Shown in pieces: positions 25,993 to 34,960 of a DNA stretch of 64,000 nucleotides. The stretch lies in NCBI RefSeq assembly GCF_001758785.1, contig NZ_LROM01000081.1:19563-83562 (forward strand), in the 5' to 3' direction. The notes beneath the pieces are model-generated. The model ran no database searches, was not told the DNA's origin, and worked only from the letters and a program-made list of their open reading frames with translations. This stretch comes from Duganella phyllosphaerae (GTDB taxonomy: Bacteria > Pseudomonadota > Gammaproteobacteria > Burkholderiales > Burkholderiaceae_D). A program made the translations under genes and the position numbers. Positions within the stretch are counted from its first letter, which is position 1, and every line of letters begins with the position of its first letter.

Positions 25993-27606
25993 TTACTTGC
26001 GGTGCGGCGGCGTGAGGATGCTTGGCAGCGCCTTGGGCAAGGTCTCGGGATAGTCGCGGCTGAAGTGCAGGCCACGGCTCTCGCGCCGCTGCAGCGCGCT
26101 GTTGACGATCAGGCTCGCCACGTCCACCAGGTTGCGCAGCTCCAGCAGGTCGTGGGTGATACGGAAGTTGCGGTAGTACTCGTCGATTTCTTCCTTGAGG
26201 AGCGCAATGCGGTGCTGGGCGCGTTCGAGGCGCTTGGTGGTGCGCACGATGCCCACGTAGTTCCACATGAAGCGGCGCAGTTCGTCCCAGTTGTGGGCGA
26301 TCACCACTTCCTCGTCGGCGTCGGTCACGCGGCTTTCGTCCCAGTCGGGCAGGTACGGGATCTCGCCCTTTTCCTTGGCGGCGATGTCGCGTGCGCAGGC
26401 GCTGCCCACCACCACGCATTCGAGCAGCGAATTGCTGGCCAGGCGGTTGGCGCCGTGCAGGCCGGTGCAGGCGGTTTCGCCCACTGCGTAAAGGCCCGGC
26501 AGGTCGGTGCGGCCTTGCAGGTCGGTGACCACGCCGCCGCAGGTGTAGTGCGCGGCCGGCACGATCGGGATCGGCTCCCGGGTGATGTCGATGCCCAGCT
26601 CCAGGCAGCGCGCGTAAATGGTGGGGAAATGCTCGATCAGCCAGTCGGCCGGCTTGTGGCTGATGTCGAGGTGAACGTAATCGAGGCCGCGCTTCTTGAT
26701 CTCGAAGTCGATCGCGCGGGCCACCACGTCGCGTGGCGCCAGTTCGGCGCGGTCGTCGTGCGCCAGCATGAAGCGGGTGCCGGCGGCGGCGCCGGCCTCG
26801 GGCGGCAGCTTGAGCAAACCGCCTTCGCCGCGAATCGCTTCGGTGATCAGGAACGATTTCGCGTACGGGTGGTACAGGCAGGTCGGATGGAACTGGATGA
26901 ACTCCATGTTGGAGATACGGCAGCCGGCGCGCCAGGCCATGGCGATGCCGTCGCCACTGGCGGTGTCCGGGTTGGTGGTGTACAGGTACACCTTGCCGGC
27001 GCCGCCGGTGGCCAGCACCGTGTGCTCGGCCGCAAACGTATGTACCTGGCCGCTGCGTTCGTCCTGCACGTACAGGCCGTGGCATTTCGGTTGCGAGTGG
27101 CCTTTTGCATCCGGGTTGACCTTGTCGGAGGTGATCAGGTCGATCGCGCAGTGGTGTTCGAACAGCGAAATGTTCGGATGCGCGCGCACCTTCTCTTCCA
27201 GCGTGACCTGCACCGCGTGGCCGGTGGCGTCGGCCGCGTGGATGATGCGGCGCTGGCTGTGGCCACCCTCGCGAGTGAGATGGAAGCCCATTTCGGCGGT
27301 GGCGTCGCGGGTAAAGGGCACGCCTTGCGCGATCAGCCATTCGATCGCTTCGCGGCCGTGTTCGACGATGAAGCGCGTGGCGCTTTCGTCGCACAGGCCG
27401 CCGCCGGCGACCAGGGTGTCGTCGATGTGCTGGTGGTGGCTGTCGCCGGAATCGAGCACTGCGGCGATGCCGCCCTGGGCCCAGTTGCTGGCGCCATCTC
27501 TCAAGGCACGTTTGGAAATAATGGCGACAGTACGGGTTTCGGCGAGGTGCAGCGCGACCGAGAGGCCGGCCAGTCCGCTGCCGACGATGGCAACATCAAA
27601 TTTCAT
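25993..27606 (-). CDS. nadB: L-aspartate oxidase
   Basis: 537 residues. This flavoprotein oxidises L-aspartate to iminoaspartate, the first step before NadA. FAD motif VAIVGSGLAGLSVALHLAE at the N-terminus; HSQRRIIHAADATGHAV, EFIQFHPTCLYHP, the active-site region AAHYTCGGVVTDLQGRTDLPGLYAVGE and GANRLASNSLLECVV are all present. The C-terminal helical domain is complete. It is convergent to nadA/nadC rather than in the same operon, with the GNAT gene as its downstream partner. Confidence 0.97.
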   Translation of the reverse strand: MKFDVAIVGSGLAGLSVALHLAETRTVAIISKRALRDGASNWAQGGIAAVLDSGDSHHQHIDDTLVAGGGLCDESATRFIVEHGREAIEWLIAQGVPFTRDATAEMGFHLTREGGHSQRRIIHAADATGHAVQVTLEEKVRAHPNISLFEHHCAIDLITSDKVNPDAKGHSQPKCHGLYVQDERSGQVHTFAAEHTVLATGGAGKVYLYTTNPDTASGDGIAMAWRAGCRISNMEFIQFHPTCLYHPYAKSFLITEAIRGEGGLLKLPPEAGAAAGTRFMLAHDDRAELAPRDVVARAIDFEIKKRGLDYVHLDISHKPADWLIEHFPTIYARCLELGIDITREPIPIVPAAHYTCGGVVTDLQGRTDLPGLYAVGETACTGLHGANRLASNSLLECVVVGSACARDIAAKEKGEIPYLPDWDESRVTDADEEVVIAHNWDELRRFMWNYVGIVRTTKRLERAQHRIALLKEEIDEYYRNFRITHDLLELRNLVDVASLIVNSALQRRESRGLHFSRDYPETLPKALPSILTPPHRK

Positions 27607-27814
27607 GATTTACATGGCTGAATGCAGTAGGGAACCATGACTATAGTCGATTTGTCACAGTTTGGTCATATACCCCTGCTATTTACACAGGCTTTGCGCT
27701 GCTTCGCTCACCGTCGTGATTGCGCCTGGCGGCCATTGTGGCGGCGCAAAAGCAGGCGGACTCGTTCTTGCGATCATGGAGGCTTGCGCGTTTTTGCCTG
27801 CCAGGGAGCCGACC

Positions 27815-29173
27815 GTGATCCGTATTTTTCATCACTATGTATCGAAAATGGCCTTCCTGCTGCTGCTGATGGAAGTGCTGCTACTGGTCACCGCTGCTCT
27901 GGCCAGCGCGCCCATGCTGCTGCCCGGGCAAGCGCCTATGCCCGATTCCCTTTACCTGCCGGCTGCCGCATTCGCGTTGGTGCTGGTGTTTTCGATGGGG
28001 GCATTGGGCATGTACCAGCACCAGCAGGCGCGCGAAGATCTGCACAATACCCTGCGCCGTATCTTGCCATCTTTTTTGCTGGGCTTTTGCCTGTTCAGCC
28101 TCCTGGCGATGCTGCTGCCGGCGCCGCAGTTCGGACGCCTGGGCAGCATGGTGTTCGTGCTGGGCGGCGCAGCGGTGCTGCTGGCGCGGCTGGTGGTGTT
28201 CACGTCGGCCGGCTCGCGCATGCTGGAAAAACGCCTGATGATCGTGGGCGACGGCCCCACCGCGCGCGAATGCCTGGACTTGGCCAGCGGTGGCGGCTTT
28301 CACCGATTTCGGGTGGTGGGCTGCGTGCCCGTCGATGGCGAAGACCGGCGCGTGCCGCCTGCCATGGTGCTGACACCGGACGTATCGCTGCTGATCCTGG
28401 CGCGGCGCTACGCAGCCGAGGAAATCATCGTCTCGGTGGCGGATCGCCGCAACGGCGCGTTCCCGGTGCGCCAGCTGCTCGAATGCGCAGTCGGCGGCGT
28501 GCGCATCACCGACGCCGCCACTTTTTTCGAGCGCGAGGCATGCCAGATTCGGCTCGACTCGCTGCAACCGAGCTATCTGAAGCTTGTGGGGGGATTCATC
28601 TACTTGTCTAACCTGGCAGGGTGCGGCAGTGCGCCATCGCTGCTGGAACCGCAGCCGATCGCTGCTCACGTGGCGTACCAGATCGGTGCAGGCGACGTGC
28701 TCAACATCAATGTATGGCGCAACCCGGAAGTGTCGATCAGCGTGCCGGTGCGGCCCGACGGCAAGATCACCACGCCGCTGGTGGAAGACCTGCAAGCCGC
28801 TGGCAAGACCTCTACCCAGTTGGCGCGCGACATCGAAAAATCGCTGGAAAAATACATCCAGCAACCGCTGGTGACCGTGATCGTTACCAGCTTTGTCGGC
28901 CCCTATGCCCAGCAGATCCGCGTGATCGGCCAGGCCGCGCGGCCGCAGGCACTGGCCTACCGGCAAGGCATGTCGCTGATGGATGTGCTGATCTCGGTTG
29001 GTGGCATCACCGACTTTGCCGCAGGCAACAAGGCCAACATCATCCGCACCGTCGATGGCCAGCGGCTGGCGCTGCCGGTCCGCCTGCACGATTTGCTGCG
29101 CAACGGCGACATTTCAGCCAACGTAATCGTCTTGCCGGGCGACATATTGGTAATCCCGGAAGGCTGGTTCTAA
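27815..29173 (+). CDS. Chimera: EpsB-type sugar transferase N-terminus fused to PEP-CTERM polysaccharide export lipoprotein
   Basis: 452 residues in one frame. Residues 1-256 match the N-terminal half of PEP-CTERM-associated undecaprenyl-phosphate sugar transferases (TIGR03013 type): MIRIFHHYVSK, four membrane helices, then the nucleotide-binding-like KRLMIVGDGPTA, VVGCVPVDGEDRRVP, FFEREACQIRLDSLQPSYL. The catalytic transferase domain that should follow is absent. Residues about 258-452 are instead a PEP-CTERM export lipoprotein (TIGR03027 type): lipobox-like LSNLAGC, YQIGAGDVLNINVWRNPE, PVRPDGKITTPLVEDLQAAG, and the family terminus PGDILVIPEGWF. GTG at 27815 is chosen as start because AGGGAG precedes it and the family N-terminus begins there. 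The lipobox cysteine (C270) is internal, so normal lipidation is doubtful. Probably an in-frame deletion product. Confidence 0.85.
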   Translation: MIRIFHHYVSKMAFLLLLMEVLLLVTAALASAPMLLPGQAPMPDSLYLPAAAFALVLVFSMGALGMYQHQQAREDLHNTLRRILPSFLLGFCLFSLLAMLLPAPQFGRLGSMVFVLGGAAVLLARLVVFTSAGSRMLEKRLMIVGDGPTARECLDLASGGGFHRFRVVGCVPVDGEDRRVPPAMVLTPDVSLLILARRYAAEEIIVSVADRRNGAFPVRQLLECAVGGVRITDAATFFEREACQIRLDSLQPSYLKLVGGFIYLSNLAGCGSAPSLLEPQPIAAHVAYQIGAGDVLNINVWRNPEVSISVPVRPDGKITTPLVEDLQAAGKTSTQLARDIEKSLEKYIQQPLVTVIVTSFVGPYAQQIRVIGQAARPQALAYRQGMSLMDVLISVGGITDFAAGNKANIIRTVDGQRLALPVRLHDLLRNGDISANVIVLPGDILVIPEGWF

Positions 29174-29212
29174 AAAGTTCGAACTATATTTTTTAATTTA
29201 AGGGAACTTTTT
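29172..29212. repeat. AT-rich inverted repeat between export gene and FeeM-like gene
   Basis: AAAAAGTTC (29172-29180) and GAACTTTTT (29204-29212) are perfect 9-base inverted arms around a 23-base AT-rich loop. A second palindrome, AGTTCGAACT, sits at 29176-29185. It may be a weak terminator for the export gene or a regulatory site; its AT content contrasts sharply with the neighbourhood. Confidence 0.5.
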
Positions 29213-29260
29213 GAAAGTAGTTCTGTCTGAACCATGTTTGGAGATCAGACGGGAGCCAAA

Positions 29261-30007
29261 GTGCACGATGACGATGCAATCATATCTTTCGAAGCTGGCA
29301 TGGACCTGCGCGACATGGTGGTGGGAGAAGGCAAAGGCGAAGCCCTGCTCGACCACCAGCTGGACCAGCAGGTGTTTCATATCCGCATGGCCAACTCGGC
29401 AGGGCGGCGCGAAGCGGCCAGCCTACTGCTGAAAAAAATGTATGGCTGGCGCGGGTATAGCGTCGAGCCCGGCACCATACCCTCGCCGAACAAGATCACC
29501 CTGTTCGCGGAAACCGGTGGCAATACCGTCGGCACCATGTCGCTGTGCCTCGACAGCACCGGGATGGGCCTGCCTGCCGACGAAAACTACCGCGACAAGC
29601 TCGACGAACTGCGCAGCGAGCAACGGCGCCTGTGCGAGCCGTCGCGTTTGGCCATCGACAAGGGCGTTTCCAAGCGCGTGTTTGCCGCGCTGATCCACAT
29701 TTCCTACATCTATGCCCACAACATTCACGGCTATACCGACTACATCATCGAGGTCAATCCACGCCACGTCATGTTTTACAAGCGCATGCTGGGTTTCCGC
29801 AACTTTGGCGGCCAGCGCGATTGCACCCGGGTGGGTGCGCCAGCGGTGCTGTTACGGTTAGAGCTCGACTACATGGGCGAGCAAATCCGCAAGTTCGGCG
29901 GCCAGATGGAACAGCACGACGCCGCCGAGCGCTCGTTCTACCCCTATTTTTTCCCGCGCTGGGACGAACCCGGCATTACCGGCCGCCTGGTAGAAGGCAA
30001 GACGTGA
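29261..30007 (+). CDS. FeeM-like long-chain N-acyl amino acid synthase
   Basis: 248 residues with the GNAT-related FeeM fold. Visible family stretches: FHIRMANSAGRREAASLLLKKMYGWRGY, TLFAETGGNTVGTMSLCLDS, EQRRLCEPSRLAIDKG, YTDYIIEVNPRHVMFYKRMLGF. FeeM enzymes join fatty acyl groups from acyl-ACP to amino acids, and such genes have been noted beside PEP-CTERM/exosortase loci. GTG at 29261 is preferred because GGGAG stands just upstream; ATG at 29234 is in frame but lacks a ribosome site. The 3' end overlaps the convergent polymerase gene by 64 bases. The amino acid used cannot be told. Confidence 0.85.
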   Translation: MHDDDAIISFEAGMDLRDMVVGEGKGEALLDHQLDQQVFHIRMANSAGRREAASLLLKKMYGWRGYSVEPGTIPSPNKITLFAETGGNTVGTMSLCLDSTGMGLPADENYRDKLDELRSEQRRLCEPSRLAIDKGVSKRVFAALIHISYIYAHNIHGYTDYIIEVNPRHVMFYKRMLGFRNFGGQRDCTRVGAPAVLLRLELDYMGEQIRKFGGQMEQHDAAERSFYPYFFPRWDEPGITGRLVEGKT

Positions 30008-32028
30008 GACGGGCGCAGCGACGCCGCCCCCAGCACCAGCATGGTCAACAGGGCGATGCGCGGCACATCGACCAGGCTGTCGAACAGGCCCACGACCTGC
30101 AATCCGATCAGCGCTGCCAGCCAGGCCGCTGCATCGAAGGCGCGCGGCCGGTTCAAGGCGCGGCCGAGCAACAGGGCGCTGGTGCCCAGCGCCAGCGCTG
30201 CAACAGCCAGCAGTCCCAACCAGCCCATCTCGAAATAGACATTGAGCGCCAGGTTCTTGATATGCCAGGGCAGGTGATGGCGGTCGCTGCTAAAGAACCA
30301 GTAATCGTTGGCCTCGGTAAAGTCGCCATTGCGCAGCAGTTCGCGGTCGTCCGGCATCAGGCGCAGGCTGACGTTATCGACATCGACCACGGCGTGCTGG
30401 CCTTCTGCGGCCAGTTCCAGCCGGACCGGCGCCCTGCGGCTGCCGAGTTTGCCAGCGTTGAAATTCAGGCGCAGCTGCTGCCAGTCCGGCCGAGCCGACA
30501 GCCGCCGCAGCGGCACGGCGATGCAGTGGATCGGGTACAGCAGCTGCCGTTCGCACAGGCGCAGGTGCAGGAACGCCATCGGTGACGCTGTGCGCACGTC
30601 CACCGCCAGCTGGTACTCGCGGCCGGCGATCAGCGGCACGGTTTGCCAGATCCGCAGCAGCTCGCCGAACCCCGCATTGTATTGACCGGCGGACAGGCGG
30701 AGGAAGCGGCCGCCGTGGAAGCGGTCGCCGTGAACACGGTCGCCGGGGACGTTCCCGCCGCGATTGCTGGCTTCCAGGTAACGGTCGTCCTCCTTGTCCA
30801 GATACTGGTAGCCGGGCGGGGTTTCCTGGCCGTGATTGCGCCAGTAATAGACGGAGGGAAATTTGCCGAGGCCCATGCCCAGCGCGGTGGTCACGTCGTC
30901 GTCATCCATCATGGCCAGCACCTCGCGCCAATGCTGGCGGCGATGATCGACATCGGCGGCGGTAGAGGCAAAGCGCTGCTCGACGTAATAGCTGTCGTGA
31001 AAGGCTGCGGCCGCTGCTGCCACCAGCAAAAGGGCGAACGCGGCCGTAAGCCGGCGGGACCGGCCTGGCATGGGCGGCGTCGCCAGCCGCCAGCCGGCCG
31101 CCACGACCAGCAGCGATACCGCGTACGCCGCATACAGGCCACGTGAAAACGTCGCCAGTCCCGCGTACAGGGCCAGTCCCAGCAGCCCGAGCCCCGCCAG
31201 CGCCTGCCACCAGCGCCTGGCCTGGTGCAACCAGAGCGCCGCCAGCGGCGTGCACAGCGCCAGGTAGCCATCGAGCGCCGCGCCGCCCGTGTGCATTGCA
31301 GAGAATGGCGCGGTGATACGGTAATCGGTAGACAGATTGAGCAAGCCGGGGAATAGCACCCGCTCCTGCACCGCCGCGCCAGAAACCAGCAGCAACCCGG
31401 CCAGCATGCCGGGCACGAAGTGGCTCGCCAAGCGTTGCAGTTGAGGGCCGGCGGTGCGACGCAGCAACGGCAACAGCAGCAGCGTCCACAGCCAGGCCTT
31501 GGCGATGCGTACGGCACTGAACGGACTCACATACTGGCTGAAGGCATTGGGATCGTGCAGCGCGGCCAGGCTGGGCCACGGCTGCAGGCCGCGCCACAGG
31601 CCGGCCAGACAGGCGATCGTCATCAGCACCATACCGAAGCGAAACCACGGCGCCCAGGCGGGCAAGGCGGATTCTTCATGCGGCAAGCGGACTGTACAAC
31701 AGGCCACCGTCGCCAGCAACAGCAGGTCGATTTCTTCGAGGAAGAACCAGCCGGTGACCGGCGCCAGGTCCACGGCAGGCAGCAGTGCCGGCAGCAGCAA
31801 CAGCCACAGCGCCGGACGCCAGCACAGCAAGCCGACGTAGCACAGCAGCAGCGGCGCCAGCCAATGCCCGCGCAGCGGATAGACAGCCAGGGCTGCCACC
31901 AGCGCGGCCAGCGCCAATGCCGCGACCATCGACCGCAGCAGCAACCTGCCTTTGAGGCCCTCGCCAGCGGTTGGCCACGTGGTCCCGCGCGCCAGCAACC
32001 TGCCTTTGATGCCCACGCCAGTGCCCAC
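29944..32028 (-). CDS. O-antigen ligase/Wzy-like polysaccharide polymerase with periplasmic insert
   Basis: 694 residues from GTG at 32028 (one base after the prsT stop); an ATG at 32103 inside prsT and an ATG at 31929 are alternatives. About 10-12 membrane helices with the Wzy_C-type region (GLLLVSGAAVQERVLF, ATFSRGLYAAYAVSLL, DHRRQHWREVLAMMDDDDVTTALGMGLGKFP). A long soluble segment (about 405-610) looks like a carbohydrate-binding beta-sandwich (LLRIWQTVPLIAGREYQLAVDV, ELLRNGDFTEAND) and is followed by further helices. It probably polymerises or ligates the repeat units made with TviB/TviC precursors. The N-terminus contains a short repeat (KGRLL twice) from a DNA duplication. Confidence 0.85.
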   Translation of the reverse strand: MGTGVGIKGRLLARGTTWPTAGEGLKGRLLLRSMVAALALAALVAALAVYPLRGHWLAPLLLCYVGLLCWRPALWLLLLPALLPAVDLAPVTGWFFLEEIDLLLLATVACCTVRLPHEESALPAWAPWFRFGMVLMTIACLAGLWRGLQPWPSLAALHDPNAFSQYVSPFSAVRIAKAWLWTLLLLPLLRRTAGPQLQRLASHFVPGMLAGLLLVSGAAVQERVLFPGLLNLSTDYRITAPFSAMHTGGAALDGYLALCTPLAALWLHQARRWWQALAGLGLLGLALYAGLATFSRGLYAAYAVSLLVVAAGWRLATPPMPGRSRRLTAAFALLLVAAAAAAFHDSYYVEQRFASTAADVDHRRQHWREVLAMMDDDDVTTALGMGLGKFPSVYYWRNHGQETPPGYQYLDKEDDRYLEASNRGGNVPGDRVHGDRFHGGRFLRLSAGQYNAGFGELLRIWQTVPLIAGREYQLAVDVRTASPMAFLHLRLCERQLLYPIHCIAVPLRRLSARPDWQQLRLNFNAGKLGSRRAPVRLELAAEGQHAVVDVDNVSLRLMPDDRELLRNGDFTEANDYWFFSSDRHHLPWHIKNLALNVYFEMGWLGLLAVAALALGTSALLLGRALNRPRAFDAAAWLAALIGLQVVGLFDSLVDVPRIALLTMLVLGAASLRPSHVLPSTRRPVMPGSSQRGKK

Positions 32029-32041
32029 GCTAGCGGTTGGC
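31939..32041. repeat. Direct repeat spanning the prsT/polymerase gene boundary
   Basis: Copy A (31939-31975) and copy B (31993-32041) share CAGCAACCTGCCTTTGA and GCGGTTGGC blocks in the same order; B has about 12 extra bases. Copy B contains the prsT stop codon; copy A encodes the repeated KGRLL in the polymerase N-terminus. Confidence 0.7.
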
Positions 32042-34738
32042 GACGGCACCGGGCGCGCCGGCCCCGGCTTGCGCCGCCTCCAGGTGTCGGCGGATGTCGG
32101 CATTGTTTGGCGCCAGCACGGCCGCGCGTTTCAGAACGCCGATGGCGCGGCCGTGCTGGCCTTGTCCGGACAGGAGCGCGCCCAGGGTGTCGAGCACCAC
32201 CGGGTTGTCGGGCGCCAGCGCGTAGGCCTGCTCGGCGGTTGCCAGGGCCCGAGGGTCTTGTACTTGCTGGTACAACCAGGCCAGGTTGTTGAGCACCAGC
32301 GCTTGGCCGGGCATTTGCCGGTGTAGGTGCGCGAACTGGGCGATGCTGGCAACGAAATCCTTTTCGGCCAGCAGGCTGTTGGCGTAGTACAGGCGGGTGG
32401 TATGGTCGTCGTCGTGGCTGGTCAGCCATTGCTGCATCCGTTGCCGGGCTTGATCGGGTTGGCCCGCTTGCACCAGGGCGCTGTACAGCGGAATCAGCAT
32501 CGGCGCGCCCGGTTGCAGGTCGTACGCCTTCTGGTACAGCTTGGTGGCCGGCACCAATTGCTTGCGCGCCAGCGCGATATCGGCTTCGAGCCGGTAGCCC
32601 AGTGCGTCGGCGGGCCGGGCCTTCTGCAAACCGTGCACCACTTGCAGCGCTGGTCCCCACGACCGCTGCCGTATCAGCAGCCGTACTTGCGCGACTTGCG
32701 CTCTGGCGCGCACTGGCGCCGTGGCGGCCATGGCGCCGGGCGCCAATACCTTGTTGAGCGCCTTGTGGGCGCCGTCGAAGTCGCCGGCAAGCATGCGCAG
32801 GTCGGCGATGCGCAGTTGCACGTCTGCCGCGTTCGGCTGCACGATGGACAAGCGCACCCAGTTGTCGAGCGCCTCGTCGGTTTTGCCGCTGCGCTCCTGC
32901 AACTGCGCCAGCTGGCCCAGTACTTGCGAGTTGGCAGGATGTGTGGCCGCCAGTTTTTCCAGTAACAGGAGGGCGCGGGGCAGGGTGTCGCCGCGCGCCA
33001 GGAAACGCGCCAGCCGCAAGCTCGCATCGACATCCTCGGGATACTCGCGCACCGCCCGCTCGAGCCAGGTCAGCGCCAGCGCCGGCTGTTTGGTCGAGAG
33101 CGCCAGGTTGGTCAGCGATACCATCAAGTCGAGGTTGCGTGGGTCGCGCGCCAGTGTGGCCTCCAGCCGTTTGCGCGCCCGCTCCGGCTGCTTGTCGATG
33201 AGATCGAGCCGGGTCAGGTTGTCGTATGCCGGCAGGAACAGCGGATCGGCTTTCAAGGCCCGCTCGAAGCTGGCGCGTGCGCCCGCGTTGTCGCGCTGTA
33301 TCAGCAGTACGCCGCCCTTGAGGTTTTGCACCATGGGATTGTCAACATGGTGTGCTTCCATGCGCTTGACCGTTGCCAGTGCGCCATCGTAGTCCTTGCT
33401 GCGCAGTTGCGTGAGCACCAGCAATACGCCAGTGCGCGACGATTTTTCGTCCAGGCTCACCGCCTGCTCAAGCTGGGCAACGGCGCGTGTGCTGTCGCCC
33501 TGTCCCAGGTGGCTCATGGCCAGCGCCGTGCGCAGCATCGTGGTGTTGGGCGCCAGCGCGCTGGCCTTGTCGAAATACGCGGCGGCCTGGTCGTAGCGCC
33601 GCAGCCGCAACGACAATTCACCAGCCAGCGCCTGCAGTTCGCCGTCGTTCTCATTTTGCGGCAACAGCGGTGCGATCACCGCCAGCGCCTGTTTGACGTC
33701 GCCGCCATGCAGTAATACCGAGGCCAGCAATTTGCTGGCGTAGGCATGGCCCGGGTTGGCTTCGAGAAATTTTCGCAGGTGCTGCTCCGCCTGCGGGTAA
33801 GAACCCACACCGCGCATCACCACGCCCATCAATAAATGGCTGGGCAGGTGCTCGGGCGCGGCGCGCAATACCAGTTGCAACTGTTCGCGCGCCGCTTCCA
33901 GCCTGCCCTGGCGGAAGTCGAGCAAGGCTTGCGTATAGATCAGCATCAGGCTGCTTGGCGAGACGTTGCGGGCAATCGCCAACTCCTTGCCGGCCTGGTC
34001 GAACTGGCCCGACTGAATGTGCAGGCTGGCAATATCGACATGGGCCTGCACCAGCGCCGGGTGCAACGCCAGTGCGCGCCGGTACGCTGCCAGCGCACCG
34101 GGGTTGTCGCCCTTGAGCCGCAGCAGGTCGCCTTTCAGGCGCCAGGCATCGACGTCATCGGGAAAACCCACCAGCGCCCGCTCGACCAGGGCCAGAGCCA
34201 GCACCTGGTCCGGCGCTTGCAGGGCGATGCGCGCCTGGCCGACCAGGGCCGCCGGGTGTTCGGGATGATCGACCAGTATTTGTGCGAACAGCCTGGCCGC
34301 CTCGTTGTTGCGTTGCAGCCCCAGCAGGGCGTGGCCGCGCAGGGCCAGCAGCCGTGGTTGTCGCGGATCGGCGCCGAGTTGCGCCAGCATCTGGTCGAAC
34401 TGCCCCTGCAGCAACATGGCTTTGCCCAGCCATGGCATGACTTCGGTGGCAGGCATGCCCAGTTCCAGCGCGCGTCGCATTTCCTTTTCCGCCGACAGGA
34501 TGTCGCCGGTGTCCAGGTACAGGCGTCCCAGGTTCATCCGGGCGCCCGCGTCCTTGGGCGCGTCGCGCACCAGGTTTTTCAGCATGATGATGGCCGACCT
34601 GGTTTCGCCGCGCGCTTCGAGCTGACGCGCTTCGGTCAGCATCTGGTCATGACTGGACTTGCTGCCGCAGCCGGCCAACAACGCAGGCAACAGCACGGAC
34701 AACAACAACGCACACAACATCGGGGGCAGCTTGGGCAT
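32030..34738 (-). CDS. prsT: PEP-CTERM/XrtA-system TPR-repeat lipoprotein
   Basis: 902 residues. Lipoprotein signal with lipobox LLAGC (cysteine about residue 24), then TPR repeats over nearly the whole length (for example GRLYLDTGDILSAEKEMRRALELG, NEAARLFAQILVDHPEHPAAL, AIGVLKRAAVLAPNNADIRRHLE). Size and order match PrsT of XrtA-linked exopolysaccharide clusters (TIGR02917 type), presumed to scaffold assembly in the periplasm. The start ATG at 34738 has CAGGAG upstream; the longer frame to 34870 is not used. It is divergent from tviB, with the polymerase directly downstream. Confidence 0.92.
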   Translation of the reverse strand: MPKLPPMLCALLLSVLLPALLAGCGSKSSHDQMLTEARQLEARGETRSAIIMLKNLVRDAPKDAGARMNLGRLYLDTGDILSAEKEMRRALELGMPATEVMPWLGKAMLLQGQFDQMLAQLGADPRQPRLLALRGHALLGLQRNNEAARLFAQILVDHPEHPAALVGQARIALQAPDQVLALALVERALVGFPDDVDAWRLKGDLLRLKGDNPGALAAYRRALALHPALVQAHVDIASLHIQSGQFDQAGKELAIARNVSPSSLMLIYTQALLDFRQGRLEAAREQLQLVLRAAPEHLPSHLLMGVVMRGVGSYPQAEQHLRKFLEANPGHAYASKLLASVLLHGGDVKQALAVIAPLLPQNENDGELQALAGELSLRLRRYDQAAAYFDKASALAPNTTMLRTALAMSHLGQGDSTRAVAQLEQAVSLDEKSSRTGVLLVLTQLRSKDYDGALATVKRMEAHHVDNPMVQNLKGGVLLIQRDNAGARASFERALKADPLFLPAYDNLTRLDLIDKQPERARKRLEATLARDPRNLDLMVSLTNLALSTKQPALALTWLERAVREYPEDVDASLRLARFLARGDTLPRALLLLEKLAATHPANSQVLGQLAQLQERSGKTDEALDNWVRLSIVQPNAADVQLRIADLRMLAGDFDGAHKALNKVLAPGAMAATAPVRARAQVAQVRLLIRQRSWGPALQVVHGLQKARPADALGYRLEADIALARKQLVPATKLYQKAYDLQPGAPMLIPLYSALVQAGQPDQARQRMQQWLTSHDDDHTTRLYYANSLLAEKDFVASIAQFAHLHRQMPGQALVLNNLAWLYQQVQDPRALATAEQAYALAPDNPVVLDTLGALLSGQGQHGRAIGVLKRAAVLAPNNADIRRHLEAAQAGAGAPGAVANR

Positions 34739-34960
34739 GGCGCACTCCTGGGCGGATGGGACCTTCCAGCGTAGGAGCTTGCGCAAGCGCTTCGTTGATG
34801 TCACGCAAGATTGCGCCCGATGTGGCGATCGTGGGCGCCGTCGGGGCAATGGACGGGCCGTTTGTGCCACCTCAATGGTGGGTCAGCACCCCTCCGTAGA
34901 ATCGGCCAGACGCGGGTAAGCCGGGACAGTCCGGCCAACGTTCTACAGACGAGGTGCCAA

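Noticed and set aside
34739..34960. Sigma-54-like TGGCAC on the minus strand upstream of prsT
   Set aside because: The -24 element is good (complement near 34859-34869) but the -12 GC doublet is missing at the required spacing.
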